Origin: Ilumatobacteraceae bacterium
GTDB lineage: Bacteria > Actinomycetota > Acidimicrobiia > Acidimicrobiales > Ilumatobacteraceae
Direction: 5' to 3'
DNA length: 51,300 bases
Assembly: GCA_022843125.1 (NCBI GenBank)
Contig: JALHOG010000035.1
Span: forward strand, 1-51,300
The position numbers were made by a program, and so were the translations under genes. Positions 26,585-35,752 of the stretch are shown here, in pieces. Under the pieces are notes generated by a model, which worked only from the letters and a program-made list of their open reading frames with translations, searched no databases and was not told where the DNA came from. Numbering within the stretch: the first letter of the stretch is position 1; every line of letters begins with the position of its first letter.

Positions 26585-26944
26585 GTGCAGATCGACAAGG
26601 AGCTGGTGGCGGCCTCCGCCACGCCGCTCGTGCTGGCGATCCTCGCCGAACACGAGAGCTACGGCTACGCGATCCTGAAGCGGGTGCGGGAGCTGTCCGG
26701 CGGCGAGATGGAGTGGACCGACGGCATGCTCTATCCGCTGCTGCACCGCCTCGAACGGCTCGGTCACGTCACCACCGAGTGGCAGGCGTCGCCGGAGGGA
26801 CGGCGCCGCAAGTACTACGCGATCACGGTCGACGGGCGGGCGGCGCTCGCCGAGCACCGGCTGCAGTGGGCGGCCGTCACCCGGGCGCTCGGCGGCATCT
26901 GGGGCGGTGGCGACATGCCCGCGCTCGCGTTCGGAGGTGCCTGA
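26585..26944 (+). CDS. PadR-family transcription regulator
   Basis: From GTG 26585 the product has 119 residues, with the PadR winged helix: TPLVLAILAEHESYGYAILKR, WTDGMLYPLLHRLERLGHV and GRRRKYYAITVDGRAALAEH. GTG 26585 is preferred over ATG 26561 because GGAGGGGG lies 6-7 bases before it and ATG 26561 falls inside the inverted repeat. PadR-like repressors usually control an adjacent transporter or membrane protein; here the next gene starts 1 bp after the stop, so the two are co-transcribed. The ligand is unknown. Confidence 0.9.
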   Translation: MQIDKELVAASATPLVLAILAEHESYGYAILKRVRELSGGEMEWTDGMLYPLLHRLERLGHVTTEWQASPEGRRRKYYAITVDGRAALAEHRLQWAAVTRALGGIWGGGDMPALAFGGA

Positions 26945-26945
26945 C

Positions 26946-28319
26946 ATGGCCTCGCTGGAGATGGAGGTCGAGCACGAGATCGCAGCCTGGCGGTCGTTCG
27001 TCGCGAGCGGCCCGGCCGTCGCCGGGCGCGACCTCGATGAGCTGGAGGCCCACCTGCGCGACCAGATCGCCGATCTCCGCCACAGCGGGCTCGCTCCCGA
27101 CGAGGCATTCCTGATCGCCGTCAAGCGGATGGGCCGGGTCGACGAGATCTCCCACGAGTTCGCCCGCGAGCACACCGGCCGGCTCTGGCGGCAGCTCGTC
27201 GCCGTCACCGGTGACGACGAGGGCGGCAGCGGTGGGTGGCGGAACGCGATCGCGTTCGCCGTCGGCGCGGCGATCGCGTTCGCCGTCGGCGCGGCGATCG
27301 CGGTCCAGGTGGCGCGGCTCGTCGCCGGCTTCCCGGGGGACGCGCCCAGTTGGCTGGCCCGGAACGCGAGCCTCCTCGTGCTGCCCTTCGTCGCCGGCTG
27401 GCTGGCCGTGCGACGCGAGCTCCCGCTGCGCGGCTGGTTGTGGTCGCTCGCACCCTTCGCCCTCGGCGCCGTGATCGTCAACGTCTACCCGTTCGACCAC
27501 GGCGGTGCGACGGAGATCCTGGTCGCGACCCACATCCCGGTCGTCGGCTGGCTGGCGCTGCTGTACGCGTACAGCGGCGGCGCGCCGGGCTCGCACGGTC
27601 GCCGCATGGACTTCGTGCGGTTCACCGGCGAGTTCGTCATCTACTACTCCCTGATCGCGATCGGCGGCGGCGTGCTCATGGCGTTGACCACGGCGGTGCT
27701 CGCCCCGACGCAGGTCGACGTCAGCCTGGTCAGCCAGTGGGTGCTGCCGTCGGGCGCGGCCGGCGCCGTCGTCGTCGCGGCGTGGCTCGTCGAGTCGAAG
27801 CAGCGGGTGGTCGAGAACATGGCGCCCGTCCTGACGATGCTCTTCACACCGCTCTTCACGGTGATGCTGCTCGTGGCGGCCGTCGCCTACGCGTTCACCG
27901 GACCGGGCAACGCCTTCGACCGCGAGCTGCTCGGCGTGTTCGACGCGCTGATGGTCGTCGTGCTCGGCCTCGTGCTGTATGGCATCTCGGCGCGCGAGCC
28001 GTCGACCCGACCGGGTTGGAGCGACCACGTGCGGCTCGTCGCGGTCCTGGCCGCGCTGGCCCTCGACCTGATGGTGCTCGCCGCGATGGCAGCCCGGATC
28101 GGCGACCTCGGGTTCACCCCGAACCGCGTGGCCGCGCTCGGCCTCAACCTCGTCCTGCTCGTGAACCTCGCCGGCACCGCGTGGTACATCGGTCGCTTCG
28201 TGGCGGGCCGTAGCGGGTTCGCGCGGATCGAGCGCTGGCAGACCGCGTACCTCCCGGTGTTCGCGGTCTGGGCGGCGATCGTGGTGGTCGTCGTCCCGGC
28301 GGTGTTCTCCTTCGAGTGA
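26946..28319 (+). CDS. permease-prefix-domain membrane protein
   Basis: The 457-residue protein starts MASLEMEVEHEIAAWRSFV and has a helical cytosolic N-terminal domain (LEAHLRDQIADLRHSGLAPDEAF as its core, about residues 1-75) of the permease-prefix type found next to PadR regulators. About eleven hydrophobic segments follow. A tandem 24-bp duplication encodes AIAFAVGA twice in the first helix. No ABC ATPase is adjacent. The role is probably linked to membrane stress or export under PadR control, by analogy with other padR pairs; the exact function is unknown. Confidence 0.75.
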   Translation: MASLEMEVEHEIAAWRSFVASGPAVAGRDLDELEAHLRDQIADLRHSGLAPDEAFLIAVKRMGRVDEISHEFAREHTGRLWRQLVAVTGDDEGGSGGWRNAIAFAVGAAIAFAVGAAIAVQVARLVAGFPGDAPSWLARNASLLVLPFVAGWLAVRRELPLRGWLWSLAPFALGAVIVNVYPFDHGGATEILVATHIPVVGWLALLYAYSGGAPGSHGRRMDFVRFTGEFVIYYSLIAIGGGVLMALTTAVLAPTQVDVSLVSQWVLPSGAAGAVVVAAWLVESKQRVVENMAPVLTMLFTPLFTVMLLVAAVAYAFTGPGNAFDRELLGVFDALMVVVLGLVLYGISAREPSTRPGWSDHVRLVAVLAALALDLMVLAAMAARIGDLGFTPNRVAALGLNLVLLVNLAGTAWYIGRFVAGRSGFARIERWQTAYLPVFAVWAAIVVVVVPAVFSFE

Positions 28320-28421
28320 GGACAGAACAGCCCGAGGCCCTCCGCGTGCCCGACTCCCGCAGGCGCCGCCGCCACATCCGGGTGTCGCTCGCCCGGTCGT
28401 CAGCGAGACGCCACCCGCCGT

Positions 28422-30155
28422 TCAGTGGCTCTCGCGGGTGATGGTGGAGCCGCTGCAGCCGACCAGGAAGTCGAGGTCGCAGCCCGTGTCGGCCTGCATC
28501 ACGTGGTCGATGTAGAGCTTGTACCAGCCGCGCTCGGCCAGGGGTGGCGGGGCCTGCCACTCGGCCCGGCGGCGTGCCAGTTCGAGGTCGTCGACGTGGA
28601 GCGTGAGGCTCCGCCCGGGAACGTCGAGCGTGATCACGTCGCCGGTCTGCACGAGCGCGAGCGGGCCGCCCACCGTCGACTCGGGCGCGGTGTGCAGCAC
28701 CGTCGTCCCGAACGCCGTGCCGCTCATGCGCGCGTCGCTGATGCGCACCATGTCGACGACGCCCTGCGCGAGCAGCTTGGCGGGCAGCGGCATGTTGCCG
28801 ACCTCGGGCATGCCCGGGTAGCCCTTGGGCCCGCACCCGCGCAGCACCATCACCGTGTCGGCCGTGACGTCGAGGTCGGGGTCGTCGATGCGCTCCTTGA
28901 AGTCCTCGATGGTGTCGAACACGAGCGCTGGGCCGGTGTGCGTGAGCAGCTCGGGTGACGCCGCCGACGGCTTGACCACGGCGCCCTGCGGGCAGAGGTT
29001 GCCGCGCAGCACGGCGATCCCGGCCTCGGCGATCAGCGGGTCGGTGAGCGGCCGGATCACGTCGCGGTTCCAGGTGGTGCGCCCGGCCCAGTGCTCACGA
29101 ATCGGAACGCCGGTCACCGCGAACGCGTCGCCGTCGAGCAGCTCCTCGAGCTCGGCCATGACCGCAGGGATGCCACCGGCCTCGTAGAAGTCCTCCATCA
29201 GGTGCTCGCCGGCCGGCATCACGTTCGCGAGCAAGGGCAGGTGCGAGCCGATCCGGTCGAAGTCGTCGAGCGTGAGCTCGACACCGACGCGGCCGGCGAT
29301 CGCGAGCAGGTGGAGCACGGCATTGGTGGAGCCGCCGATCACCGACAGCACGCGGATCGCGTTCTCGAACGCGCTTCGCGTCAGGACGGCGGACGGCCGC
29401 AGGTCCTCGCGGACCATCTGCACGGCGCGGCGGCCGGTGAGGTGGGCGAGCCGCTTGCGGCGGGCGTCGGGCGCGGGGATCGCCGCGTTGTCGGGCAGCG
29501 TGAGGCCGAGCGCCTCGACCATCGACGCCATCGTCGACGCGGTGCCCATCGGGTTGCAGTGACCCGCGCTGCGCGTCATCACCGACTCGGTGGCCATGAA
29601 CTCCTCGTTGCTGAGCAGCCCGGCGCGCACCGCCTCGCTCATCTTCCACATGTCGGTCGCCGACCCGAGGCGCTTGCCCTCGTGCCGGCCGGTGAGCATC
29701 GGGCCGCCCGTCATGATGATCGCCGGCAGGTCGACCGACGCCGCGCCCATCACCATCGCCGGGGTGGTCTTGTCGCAGCCGGCGAGCAGCACCACGCCGT
29801 CGATCGGGTTGCCGCGGATCGACTCCTCGACGTCCATCGCCATCAGGTTGCGCAGCAACATCGCGGTCGGCTGGATCTGGGTCTCGCCGAGCGAGGTCAC
29901 GGGGAACTCGAACGGCACGCCGCCCGCCTCCCAGATACCGCGCTTCACATGCTCGGCCAGCTCGGTGAGGTGCATGTTGCACGGCGTGAGCTCGGACGCC
30001 GAGTTGCAGATGCCGATCATCGGCTTGCCGCTGAAGGCGTCGTCGGGGAGTCCGCGCTTCATCCAGCTGCGGTGGATGTAATGGTCGCGGGTGTCGCCGC
30101 CGTACCAGTGCGACGTGCGCAGTTGCACGGGGGTGCCGGGGCCGTCGTTCGACAT
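28422..30155 (-). CDS. IlvD/Edd-family dehydratase, sugar-acid type
   Basis: The 577-residue protein has the IlvD/Edd iron-sulfur ligand motifs NSASELTPCN, LLAGCDKTTPA and SAGHCNPMGTAST. It ends GCDLDFLVGCSGSTITRESH, a C-terminus typical of pentonate (for example L-arabinonate) dehydratases rather than branched-chain IlvD. Such enzymes convert aldonic acids to 2-keto-3-deoxy acids. It is the last gene of the leftward operon, 7 bp after the aminotransferase gene. The sugar-acid role is inferred from the C-terminus and cluster; true dihydroxyacid dehydratase is less likely. Confidence 0.85.
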   Translation of the reverse strand: MSNDGPGTPVQLRTSHWYGGDTRDHYIHRSWMKRGLPDDAFSGKPMIGICNSASELTPCNMHLTELAEHVKRGIWEAGGVPFEFPVTSLGETQIQPTAMLLRNLMAMDVEESIRGNPIDGVVLLAGCDKTTPAMVMGAASVDLPAIIMTGGPMLTGRHEGKRLGSATDMWKMSEAVRAGLLSNEEFMATESVMTRSAGHCNPMGTASTMASMVEALGLTLPDNAAIPAPDARRKRLAHLTGRRAVQMVREDLRPSAVLTRSAFENAIRVLSVIGGSTNAVLHLLAIAGRVGVELTLDDFDRIGSHLPLLANVMPAGEHLMEDFYEAGGIPAVMAELEELLDGDAFAVTGVPIREHWAGRTTWNRDVIRPLTDPLIAEAGIAVLRGNLCPQGAVVKPSAASPELLTHTGPALVFDTIEDFKERIDDPDLDVTADTVMVLRGCGPKGYPGMPEVGNMPLPAKLLAQGVVDMVRISDARMSGTAFGTTVLHTAPESTVGGPLALVQTGDVITLDVPGRSLTLHVDDLELARRRAEWQAPPPLAERGWYKLYIDHVMQADTGCDLDFLVGCSGSTITRESH

Positions 30156-30162
30156 CAGCGGC

Positions 30163-31455
30163 TCACATCCCGCCGAGCGCGCGGCCGGCTGCGGCGAGCG
30201 TGGCCTCGACCGCTTCGTCGTCGTGGGCGGCCGACACGAACCAGAGGCCGCGACCGGTGGGCCGCACCCCCTGGTGCTGGAGCAGCTCGAGGAACCGGGC
30301 GAGGCGCGTCTTGTCGGACCTGGCCGCGAAGTCGGCCCGGGAGCTCACCGGGTCCGATGTGCCGAATCGGGTCTGGAACAGGGCGCCGCCGATGTGGTCG
30401 ACCGCGAGGCCTGCGTCACCGCCGAGCGAGCGCAACCCGTCGACCAGCCGGCGTGTGACGCGGTCGATCTCCGGGTACGGGTCGTGGTCGATGAGCTGTC
30501 GCATCGTGGCCACGCCGGCGGCGAGCGACGACACCCCGGTGTTGTACGTGCCCGAGTGGTTGACGGCGCCGCGACCCACCGGCGCCAACAGCTCGGTGGT
30601 GGTGCCGAGCACGGCCAGCGGGAAGCCGGAGGCGATGGCCTTCGCGTAGATGGAGATGTCGCCGTGCACGCCGAGGAACCCCTGCGCGCCGGTGAGGCCG
30701 AGGCGGAAGCCGGTGATCACCTCGTCGATCACGAGCAGCGCACCGTGCTCACGGCACAGCGCCTGGACGCCCTCGAGGTAGCCCGGCGCAGGGGCGACGA
30801 GACCCGTGTTGCACATCACCGGTTCCATCAGCACGCACGCGACGTCGCCGCCGGCGAGCGCCTTCGCCAGCTGGTCGAGGTCGTTCCACTCGCACACGAT
30901 CACGTCGGCGGCAGCGGCCACCGACTGCCCCGCAGTGAGCGGGGCCGGCCCGAACGGTTCGGGCTCGACGGACATGTCGATGAAGAGCGGATCGAGCCAG
31001 CCGTGGTAGTGACCGGCGAAGCGGACCGCCTTGGTGCGCCCGGTGGCGGCACGGGCGATGCGCACCGCGAGCAGGTCCATCTCGGTGCCGCTCATGCCGA
31101 TGCGGATGCTCTCGATCCATGGCAGCGCGCCCACGATCGCCTCGGCGAACTCGGCCTCCAGCCGGTTCTGGCCGGCGAACAGCTGCCCGGTGTCGAGCGC
31201 GGCGCGTACGGCGTCGGTGACCGCCGGGTGGTTGTGGCCGAGGATCATCGGGCCCATGCCGGCGGCGTAGTCGACGTAGCGGTTCCCGTCGACATCCCAC
31301 AGGTACGCGCCGCTGCCCGACGCGAACGTGAGCGGTACCGGTGTGCCGGCGAGCCGCACGTTCGAGTTGACGCCCCCGGCGATGACGGCCTGGCGGCGCG
31401 CGTGCTCGGCGTGGCTGTGGGCGTAGGAACGGTCGCTGGTGTTCGGGTCGGTCAT
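30163..31455 (-). CDS. class III PLP-dependent aminotransferase, glutamate-1-semialdehyde aminomutase-like
   Basis: The 430-residue product has the class III fold signatures: GNRYVDYAAGMGPMILGHNHP, LLVIDEVITGFRLG (PLP-binding Asp) and YAKAIASGFPLAVLG with the Schiff-base Lys. It resembles HemL but sits in a catabolic operon, so it more likely transaminates an amino-sugar acid or an amino-aldehyde than makes heme. ATG 31455 (MTDPNTSDRSY) is preferred over a longer open frame. The gene order on this strand is M81 hydrolase, aminotransferase, dehydratase. Confidence 0.85.
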   Translation of the reverse strand: MTDPNTSDRSYAHSHAEHARRQAVIAGGVNSNVRLAGTPVPLTFASGSGAYLWDVDGNRYVDYAAGMGPMILGHNHPAVTDAVRAALDTGQLFAGQNRLEAEFAEAIVGALPWIESIRIGMSGTEMDLLAVRIARAATGRTKAVRFAGHYHGWLDPLFIDMSVEPEPFGPAPLTAGQSVAAAADVIVCEWNDLDQLAKALAGGDVACVLMEPVMCNTGLVAPAPGYLEGVQALCREHGALLVIDEVITGFRLGLTGAQGFLGVHGDISIYAKAIASGFPLAVLGTTTELLAPVGRGAVNHSGTYNTGVSSLAAGVATMRQLIDHDPYPEIDRVTRRLVDGLRSLGGDAGLAVDHIGGALFQTRFGTSDPVSSRADFAARSDKTRLARFLELLQHQGVRPTGRGLWFVSAAHDDEAVEATLAAAGRALGGM

Positions 31456-31514
31456 CGGGGTCTCCGCACTGAGTCGTAGGAATGTGTCGGGGGCGTCGGG
31501 TCGAGGGGGCGCTG

Positions 31515-33008
31515 TCACCCACGCCACGACGGCGTGGGGTCGAGCGGGAAGATGGGTCGGGGCGCCCGCTCCCACGGCAGCGCCGCGAGGTCGGACTGCG
31601 TGGGCCCCGGTGTCGCGACGCGGATGAACGTCGTGGTCAGCGGCGCCATGTACTGGAAGTTGGACGCGGTCTTCATCACGATCATCCGGTGGTCGCCGGG
31701 CTCGACCCCCAGGTGACGGTACGAGGCGGGGTGGATGCCGGCGGCGCCGGCGAACTCGGTGACGAGTAGCGTCACCGGGCCGACGTCGAACGCCGCGCAG
31801 CGGCCCATGTTGATCCGGCCCTGGGGCAGGTCGTCGGCGTCGGCCAACCCGTCGCCGACTGCGCGCACCACGCCGGTGACCTCGAGCGGGCGGAACAGCG
31901 GTGTGCTGCGCCCGCCGATCGCGAGGGTGACGGTGGCGCCGACGCCGGCCGCGGCGAGCTCGACGGCGGACACCGGGTCGATCATCGGCACGAGTGCCCT
32001 GCCCTCGATGCCGAGCCGCAGGATCGCCTCGAGGATCACGGTGCTGTCACCGCCCGAGCCTCCCAGCACCGAGTCGCCGGTGTCGCTGAGCAGCGTCGGC
32101 CGTGCCTTGTCTGTGCCGGTGCCGGTGTCGGCGTCGGCGAGCCGCACCGCCTCGTCGACGGAGACGCTCTCGGTCACCTGGAACTCGTCACGCATCGACC
32201 AGGCGAGCTCCGCCAGCTCGTCGGCCAGCCGATCGGCGAGCTGCGGGTCGTCGTCGGTGACGACGACGACGGCCCACCCGGCCTCGTCGGCGTCGAGCCA
32301 GCACTGCATCGGGAACGGCGACACGGTCAGCACCCGCGGATCGCCTTCCATGGCGCGGGCGCGGTCGAAGAGCACCTTCATCGGCCCACGGACCGTCAGG
32401 TACTGCTCCTGGTGCGTGAGCATTCGGAGCTTGCGCCACGAGGTGGTCGGCGCGATCTCGCGGGCGGCGAGCCGGATCGCGAGCAGGGTGAGATCGCGTG
32501 CGGTCTCGAGCTGGTCGTGCGGCTGGGTGCGGAACCCCATGAGGAGATCGGCGTGGTCGACGATCGCACGCGTGACGTTGGCGTGGTGGTCGAGCATGAG
32601 GGCGAGCGGCACGTCCGGCCCGATCACCGAGCGGGCGGTGGCGAGCAGTGCGCCCTCCACGTCGTCGATGCCGTCGGCCGATGCCGCCCCGTGGAGCAGC
32701 ATGACCACACCGTCCAGTTCGCCGGCGGCGGTGAGGCCTTCCCGGATGACGGTGTCGAAGTGCTCGAAGGCCTCGCGGGTGAGCCGACCGCCCGACTGGG
32801 CTGTGCCCCGGACGATCGGCACCGTGTCGACGGCGAGGCCCGACAGGCGGAGGCCCTCGAGGTAGCCGGCGATCGGGCCGGCTGTGTCGGAGCGTTCGAG
32901 CACGTCGGCGCCCCGATGGATGCCGAAGCTCGCGAAGTCTCCGAGCGTGGTCGGGGTGGGATTGAAGCTGCACGTCTCCTGCATCACCTGGATGAGTCCG
33001 ATGCGCAT
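31515..33008 (-). CDS. M81 / MlrC-family metallohydrolase
   Basis: The 497-residue protein begins MRIGLIQVMQETCSFNP and carries LLHGAASADG, LDHHANVT and GFRTQPHDQ, the N-terminal metal-binding motifs of the DUF1485/MlrC (microcystinase C) family. The C-terminal domain has DVGPVTLLVTEF and the GDHRMIVMKTASNF stretch. Few members are characterised: MlrC cuts the Adda-containing peptide of linearised microcystin. Members are common in actinobacterial catabolic operons, so microcystin breakdown should not be assumed; amide or lactam hydrolysis of the imported compound is plausible. Confidence 0.82.
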   Translation of the reverse strand: MRIGLIQVMQETCSFNPTPTTLGDFASFGIHRGADVLERSDTAGPIAGYLEGLRLSGLAVDTVPIVRGTAQSGGRLTREAFEHFDTVIREGLTAAGELDGVVMLLHGAASADGIDDVEGALLATARSVIGPDVPLALMLDHHANVTRAIVDHADLLMGFRTQPHDQLETARDLTLLAIRLAAREIAPTTSWRKLRMLTHQEQYLTVRGPMKVLFDRARAMEGDPRVLTVSPFPMQCWLDADEAGWAVVVVTDDDPQLADRLADELAELAWSMRDEFQVTESVSVDEAVRLADADTGTGTDKARPTLLSDTGDSVLGGSGGDSTVILEAILRLGIEGRALVPMIDPVSAVELAAAGVGATVTLAIGGRSTPLFRPLEVTGVVRAVGDGLADADDLPQGRINMGRCAAFDVGPVTLLVTEFAGAAGIHPASYRHLGVEPGDHRMIVMKTASNFQYMAPLTTTFIRVATPGPTQSDLAALPWERAPRPIFPLDPTPSWRG

Positions 33009-33067
33009 CGCTGCCTGCTTCCGGTCGATTCTTCGGGGTTGAGGGCAGGCGCAGACGTGAGCAGCGG

Positions 33068-33904
33068 CTACCGGGAGACGAACGGCTTCTTGGGGTTCCG
33101 GGCCTTGGGCTGCTTGGGCGGGTATTCGCCGCGGTAGCGCAACGCTCGCGACGCGTCGTCGCCGGCCTTGAGCAGGGCGGCAGACACCGACTCGCGTGCC
33201 TCCTCGAAACGGGCGACCGGCATGGCGGCCCCGTACGCACCGACGGGTTCGCCGTGGCTGCCGATGATGACGGCGCCGATCCCGGCGATGCCGATGTCGG
33301 ACTCTTCGCGGTCGAAGGCGACACCTTGGGTCCGGATCTGGTGGAGCTCGTCGAGGAGGTCGTCCCAGTGTGTGATCGTGCTGGGTGTCACCGGATGGAG
33401 CTCGTGGTCGTCGAAGTACGTGTCGATCTCGTTCTCGTCGCAGAAGGCAAGGAACGCCTTGCCCGATGCGGTCGAGTGGGGATGATCCGCGAAGCCCACC
33501 TCGAAGCTGCCGACGCGCAACCGCTTGGTGCTCTCGTGCGAGGCGACGATCGCGATGGTGGAGCCGAGCGCGAGCGCGGCGTAGACGGTCTCGTCGGTGG
33601 CCATGTGGAGCGCGTGCAGGTGGTCGATGATCACCTGGGGCGGTGCGGCCTGGATCTGGTAGCCGTCGACCAGGTACGCGATCCGCGCACCGAGCTGGTA
33701 GCGCCCGCCGGGGAGCCGGTGGACGTACCCGCTGTTCTGGAGCGTTCGCAGGATCTGGTAGATCGTCCCCTGGTTGATGCCGAGGGTCGCCCCGATCGAG
33801 CGTGCGGTCCCGAGACCGTTGCCTCGAGCGATCTCCTCGAGCACCCGGATCCCTCGGTCAAGTGTGAGGAGTGTGCCCGCAGGTGCAGAACGGTCGCTCG
33901 CCAT
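33068..33904 (-). CDS. IclR-family transcription regulator
   Basis: The 278-residue protein has the IclR winged helix (LDRGIRVLEEIARGNG, ATLGINQGTIYQILRTLQNSGYV) and an effector domain with HSTASGKAFLAF, the conserved IclR signature, plus a GIAGIGAVIIG strand. A C-terminal tail (PPKQPKARNPKKPFVSR) extends the normal fold. It lies inside the leftward operon and likely controls both arms of the divergent cluster from the 35.6-35.75 kb gap. IclR proteins usually respond to aromatic or sugar-acid metabolites. Confidence 0.9.
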   Translation of the reverse strand: MASDRSAPAGTLLTLDRGIRVLEEIARGNGLGTARSIGATLGINQGTIYQILRTLQNSGYVHRLPGGRYQLGARIAYLVDGYQIQAAPPQVIIDHLHALHMATDETVYAALALGSTIAIVASHESTKRLRVGSFEVGFADHPHSTASGKAFLAFCDENEIDTYFDDHELHPVTPSTITHWDDLLDELHQIRTQGVAFDREESDIGIAGIGAVIIGSHGEPVGAYGAAMPVARFEEARESVSAALLKAGDDASRALRYRGEYPPKQPKARNPKKPFVSR

Positions 33905-33985
33905 GCCACTGTCAACTTTCGGTCTGTCGGACGGGGGCGGCCAGTGTAGTGGTGCGCATCGCAGGGGTCGCCGGGATGGCGTGCC

Positions 33986-34756
33986 TCAGTGGTGGACCCA
34001 TCCGCCGTCGACGGTGACGACCTGCCCGGTGACAAAGGCGCTGTCGTCGGATGCGAGATAGACGAATGTGCCGGTCAGGTCGTCGGCGTATCCGCGGCGC
34101 GGAATCGACTGACGCTCGGCCGAGAGAGCAGCGAGCTCGCGTTCGTCGAAGTTGAGCTCGACCTCCTGCTCGGTCCGGATGGCGCCGGGCATCACGCTGT
34201 TGACCCGGATGCCGTCCTTGCCGACCTCGCGGGCGAGCGCACGGGTGAGCCCGATGATCCCGGCCTTCGACGACACATAGTCGAGGAAGCCAGCCATACC
34301 GAGCTCGACGGTGACGCTGGTGAGTGTGATGATGCTCCCGCGGCCGAGCCGGAGCATGCTCGGGTAGACGGCACGTGCACACAGATACGTGCCCCGGAGG
34401 TTCACGGCCAACGTGCGGTCCCACTGATCCAGCGGGATCTCGTTCCAGGGCACCCGCTCGGAGTACGCCGCGTTGGCGACCATGATGTCGACGTCGCCGA
34501 ACGTGCGCTCGGCGAGCGCGACCATCCGTTCGACCTCGGACGGGATGCTGATGTCGGCGGGGCACTTGACGGCGCGCCCACCGGCTGCGTTGATCCGGGC
34601 GACCACGCCTTCGGCGAGGGCGTCCATCCGGTCTTCCGGAAGGTTGTTCACCACGACGGCGGCGCCCTCACGGGCGAACGCCTCGGCGACAGCGGCACCG
34701 ATGCCCCACGATGCTCCGGTGACGATCGCCACGCGGTTGTCGAGCCGACCCATCAT
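33986..34756 (-). CDS. short-chain dehydrogenase/reductase
   Basis: A 256-residue classical SDR: NAD(P)-binding TGASWGIGAAV, VANAAYS in place of NNAG, and an active site YVSSK preceded by Ser (TLTSVTVE). The C-terminal TGQVVTVDGGWVHH is typical of FabG-like oxidoreductases. ATG 34756 or the next codon at 34753 can start; an AGGA lies just upstream. It probably oxidises a hydroxyl of the imported sugar or sugar acid. It belongs to the leftward operon. Confidence 0.9.
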   Translation of the reverse strand: MMGRLDNRVAIVTGASWGIGAAVAEAFAREGAAVVVNNLPEDRMDALAEGVVARINAAGGRAVKCPADISIPSEVERMVALAERTFGDVDIMVANAAYSERVPWNEIPLDQWDRTLAVNLRGTYLCARAVYPSMLRLGRGSIITLTSVTVELGMAGFLDYVSSKAGIIGLTRALAREVGKDGIRVNSVMPGAIRTEQEVELNFDERELAALSAERQSIPRRGYADDLTGTFVYLASDDSAFVTGQVVTVDGGWVHH

Positions 34757-34793
34757 GTCCTGCTTTCGCTGATCGCGAGTGGGGGAGGGGTGA

Positions 34794-35606
34794 TCACCAA
34801 ATGCTCCAGCCGCCATCGACGACGAGGTTCGCACCGTGGACGAAGCCGGAGCCCCTGGCGGCGAGGAACACGGTCGCGGTGATGTAGTCGTCAGGCATGC
34901 TGGTGCGCTTCACCGGGGTCTGGTCGGCGAGGCTCGCCCAGATCGCCAGCGTCTCCTCGCTCGGCGACTCCGCCCAGGTGATCATCCCGGGGCTGAGGGT
35001 GTTGATCGTGACGCCGGTGTGGCCGAGTTGGCAGGCGAGATAGTTCGTCAGGCCGATCAGGCCGTGCTTGGCGGCGGTGTAGGCGCCGGCGCCGGCGCGA
35101 GGGCCGGTGTTGCGCGGATCCTGGCCGATCGAGCCGTACACCGACGACACGTTGATGACCCGACCGAAGCCCTTCGCCGCCATCTTCGGCGTGAGGAGCC
35201 GGCACAACCGCTCGGCGGCGATCACGTTGATCTCGTAGGTGTAGCGCCACTCTTCGGTGGTCTGCTGACCCCATGGCTTCGAGTGCGGGTCACCGCCTGC
35301 GTTGTTGACGAGGACGTCGATGTGCTCGGGAATGCCGTCGAGCAGGTCGTAGAGCCCGTCGTCGGTCAGGTCGCCGACGATGTAGCGGTGTGGCGCCTCG
35401 AGAGTCGAGAAGGTCTCGGCGAGGGCGTCGGAGCTGCGTGCGAGCCCGATCACGGTGGCGCCGTGGGCGACCAGACCGTGGACGAGACCTCGTCCGAGGC
35501 CGTAGCCGGCGCCGGTGACCAGTGCGGTCATCCCGGTGAGGTCGAACATGTTCGACCCGCTCGGGACGTCATCACGGTTCGTTTCCAAGTGTCGACTCCC
35601 CTTCAT
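34794..35606 (-). CDS. short-chain dehydrogenase/reductase, first gene of leftward operon
   Basis: A 270-residue SDR: TGAGYGLGRGL cofactor loop, LVNNAGGD, catalytic Ser in NVSSVYG, YTAAK and GANLVVDGGWSIW at the end. Met20 (35549, MFDLTGMTALVTG) matches the usual SDR start, and a TTG at 35591 after GGGGAG is also possible, so the start is uncertain. It is the leading gene of the leftward arm and faces the ABC-transporter arm across 146 bp. Similar SDRs act as sugar or gluconate 5-dehydrogenases. Confidence 0.88.
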   Translation of the reverse strand: MKGSRHLETNRDDVPSGSNMFDLTGMTALVTGAGYGLGRGLVHGLVAHGATVIGLARSSDALAETFSTLEAPHRYIVGDLTDDGLYDLLDGIPEHIDVLVNNAGGDPHSKPWGQQTTEEWRYTYEINVIAAERLCRLLTPKMAAKGFGRVINVSSVYGSIGQDPRNTGPRAGAGAYTAAKHGLIGLTNYLACQLGHTGVTINTLSPGMITWAESPSEETLAIWASLADQTPVKRTSMPDDYITATVFLAARGSGFVHGANLVVDGGWSIW

Positions 35607-35701
35607 CGCGTCCGAATTCGATGACTCGTACGTTTCGGCAATGCACGGTTCACACGTCTGAGCCTTGCCCCCAGGACTCAGGATATGCTAGCGTCGCTTC
35701 A

Positions 35702-35720
35702 GTATAGTTGAAATCTATAC
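35702..35720. promoter_or_regulatory. palindrome GTATAG-N7-CTATAC in the divergent intergenic region
   Basis: Perfect 6-base arms lie 33 bp before the transporter lipoprotein start, overlapping TTCA-N7-TGAA. TATAGT at 35703-35708 could be a -10 box. Position between two divergent operons, one encoding an IclR regulator, makes it a candidate operator. Confidence 0.55.
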
Positions 35721-35752
35721 GTCGCACAACAACTGTCAGGGGAGGCAAGATT

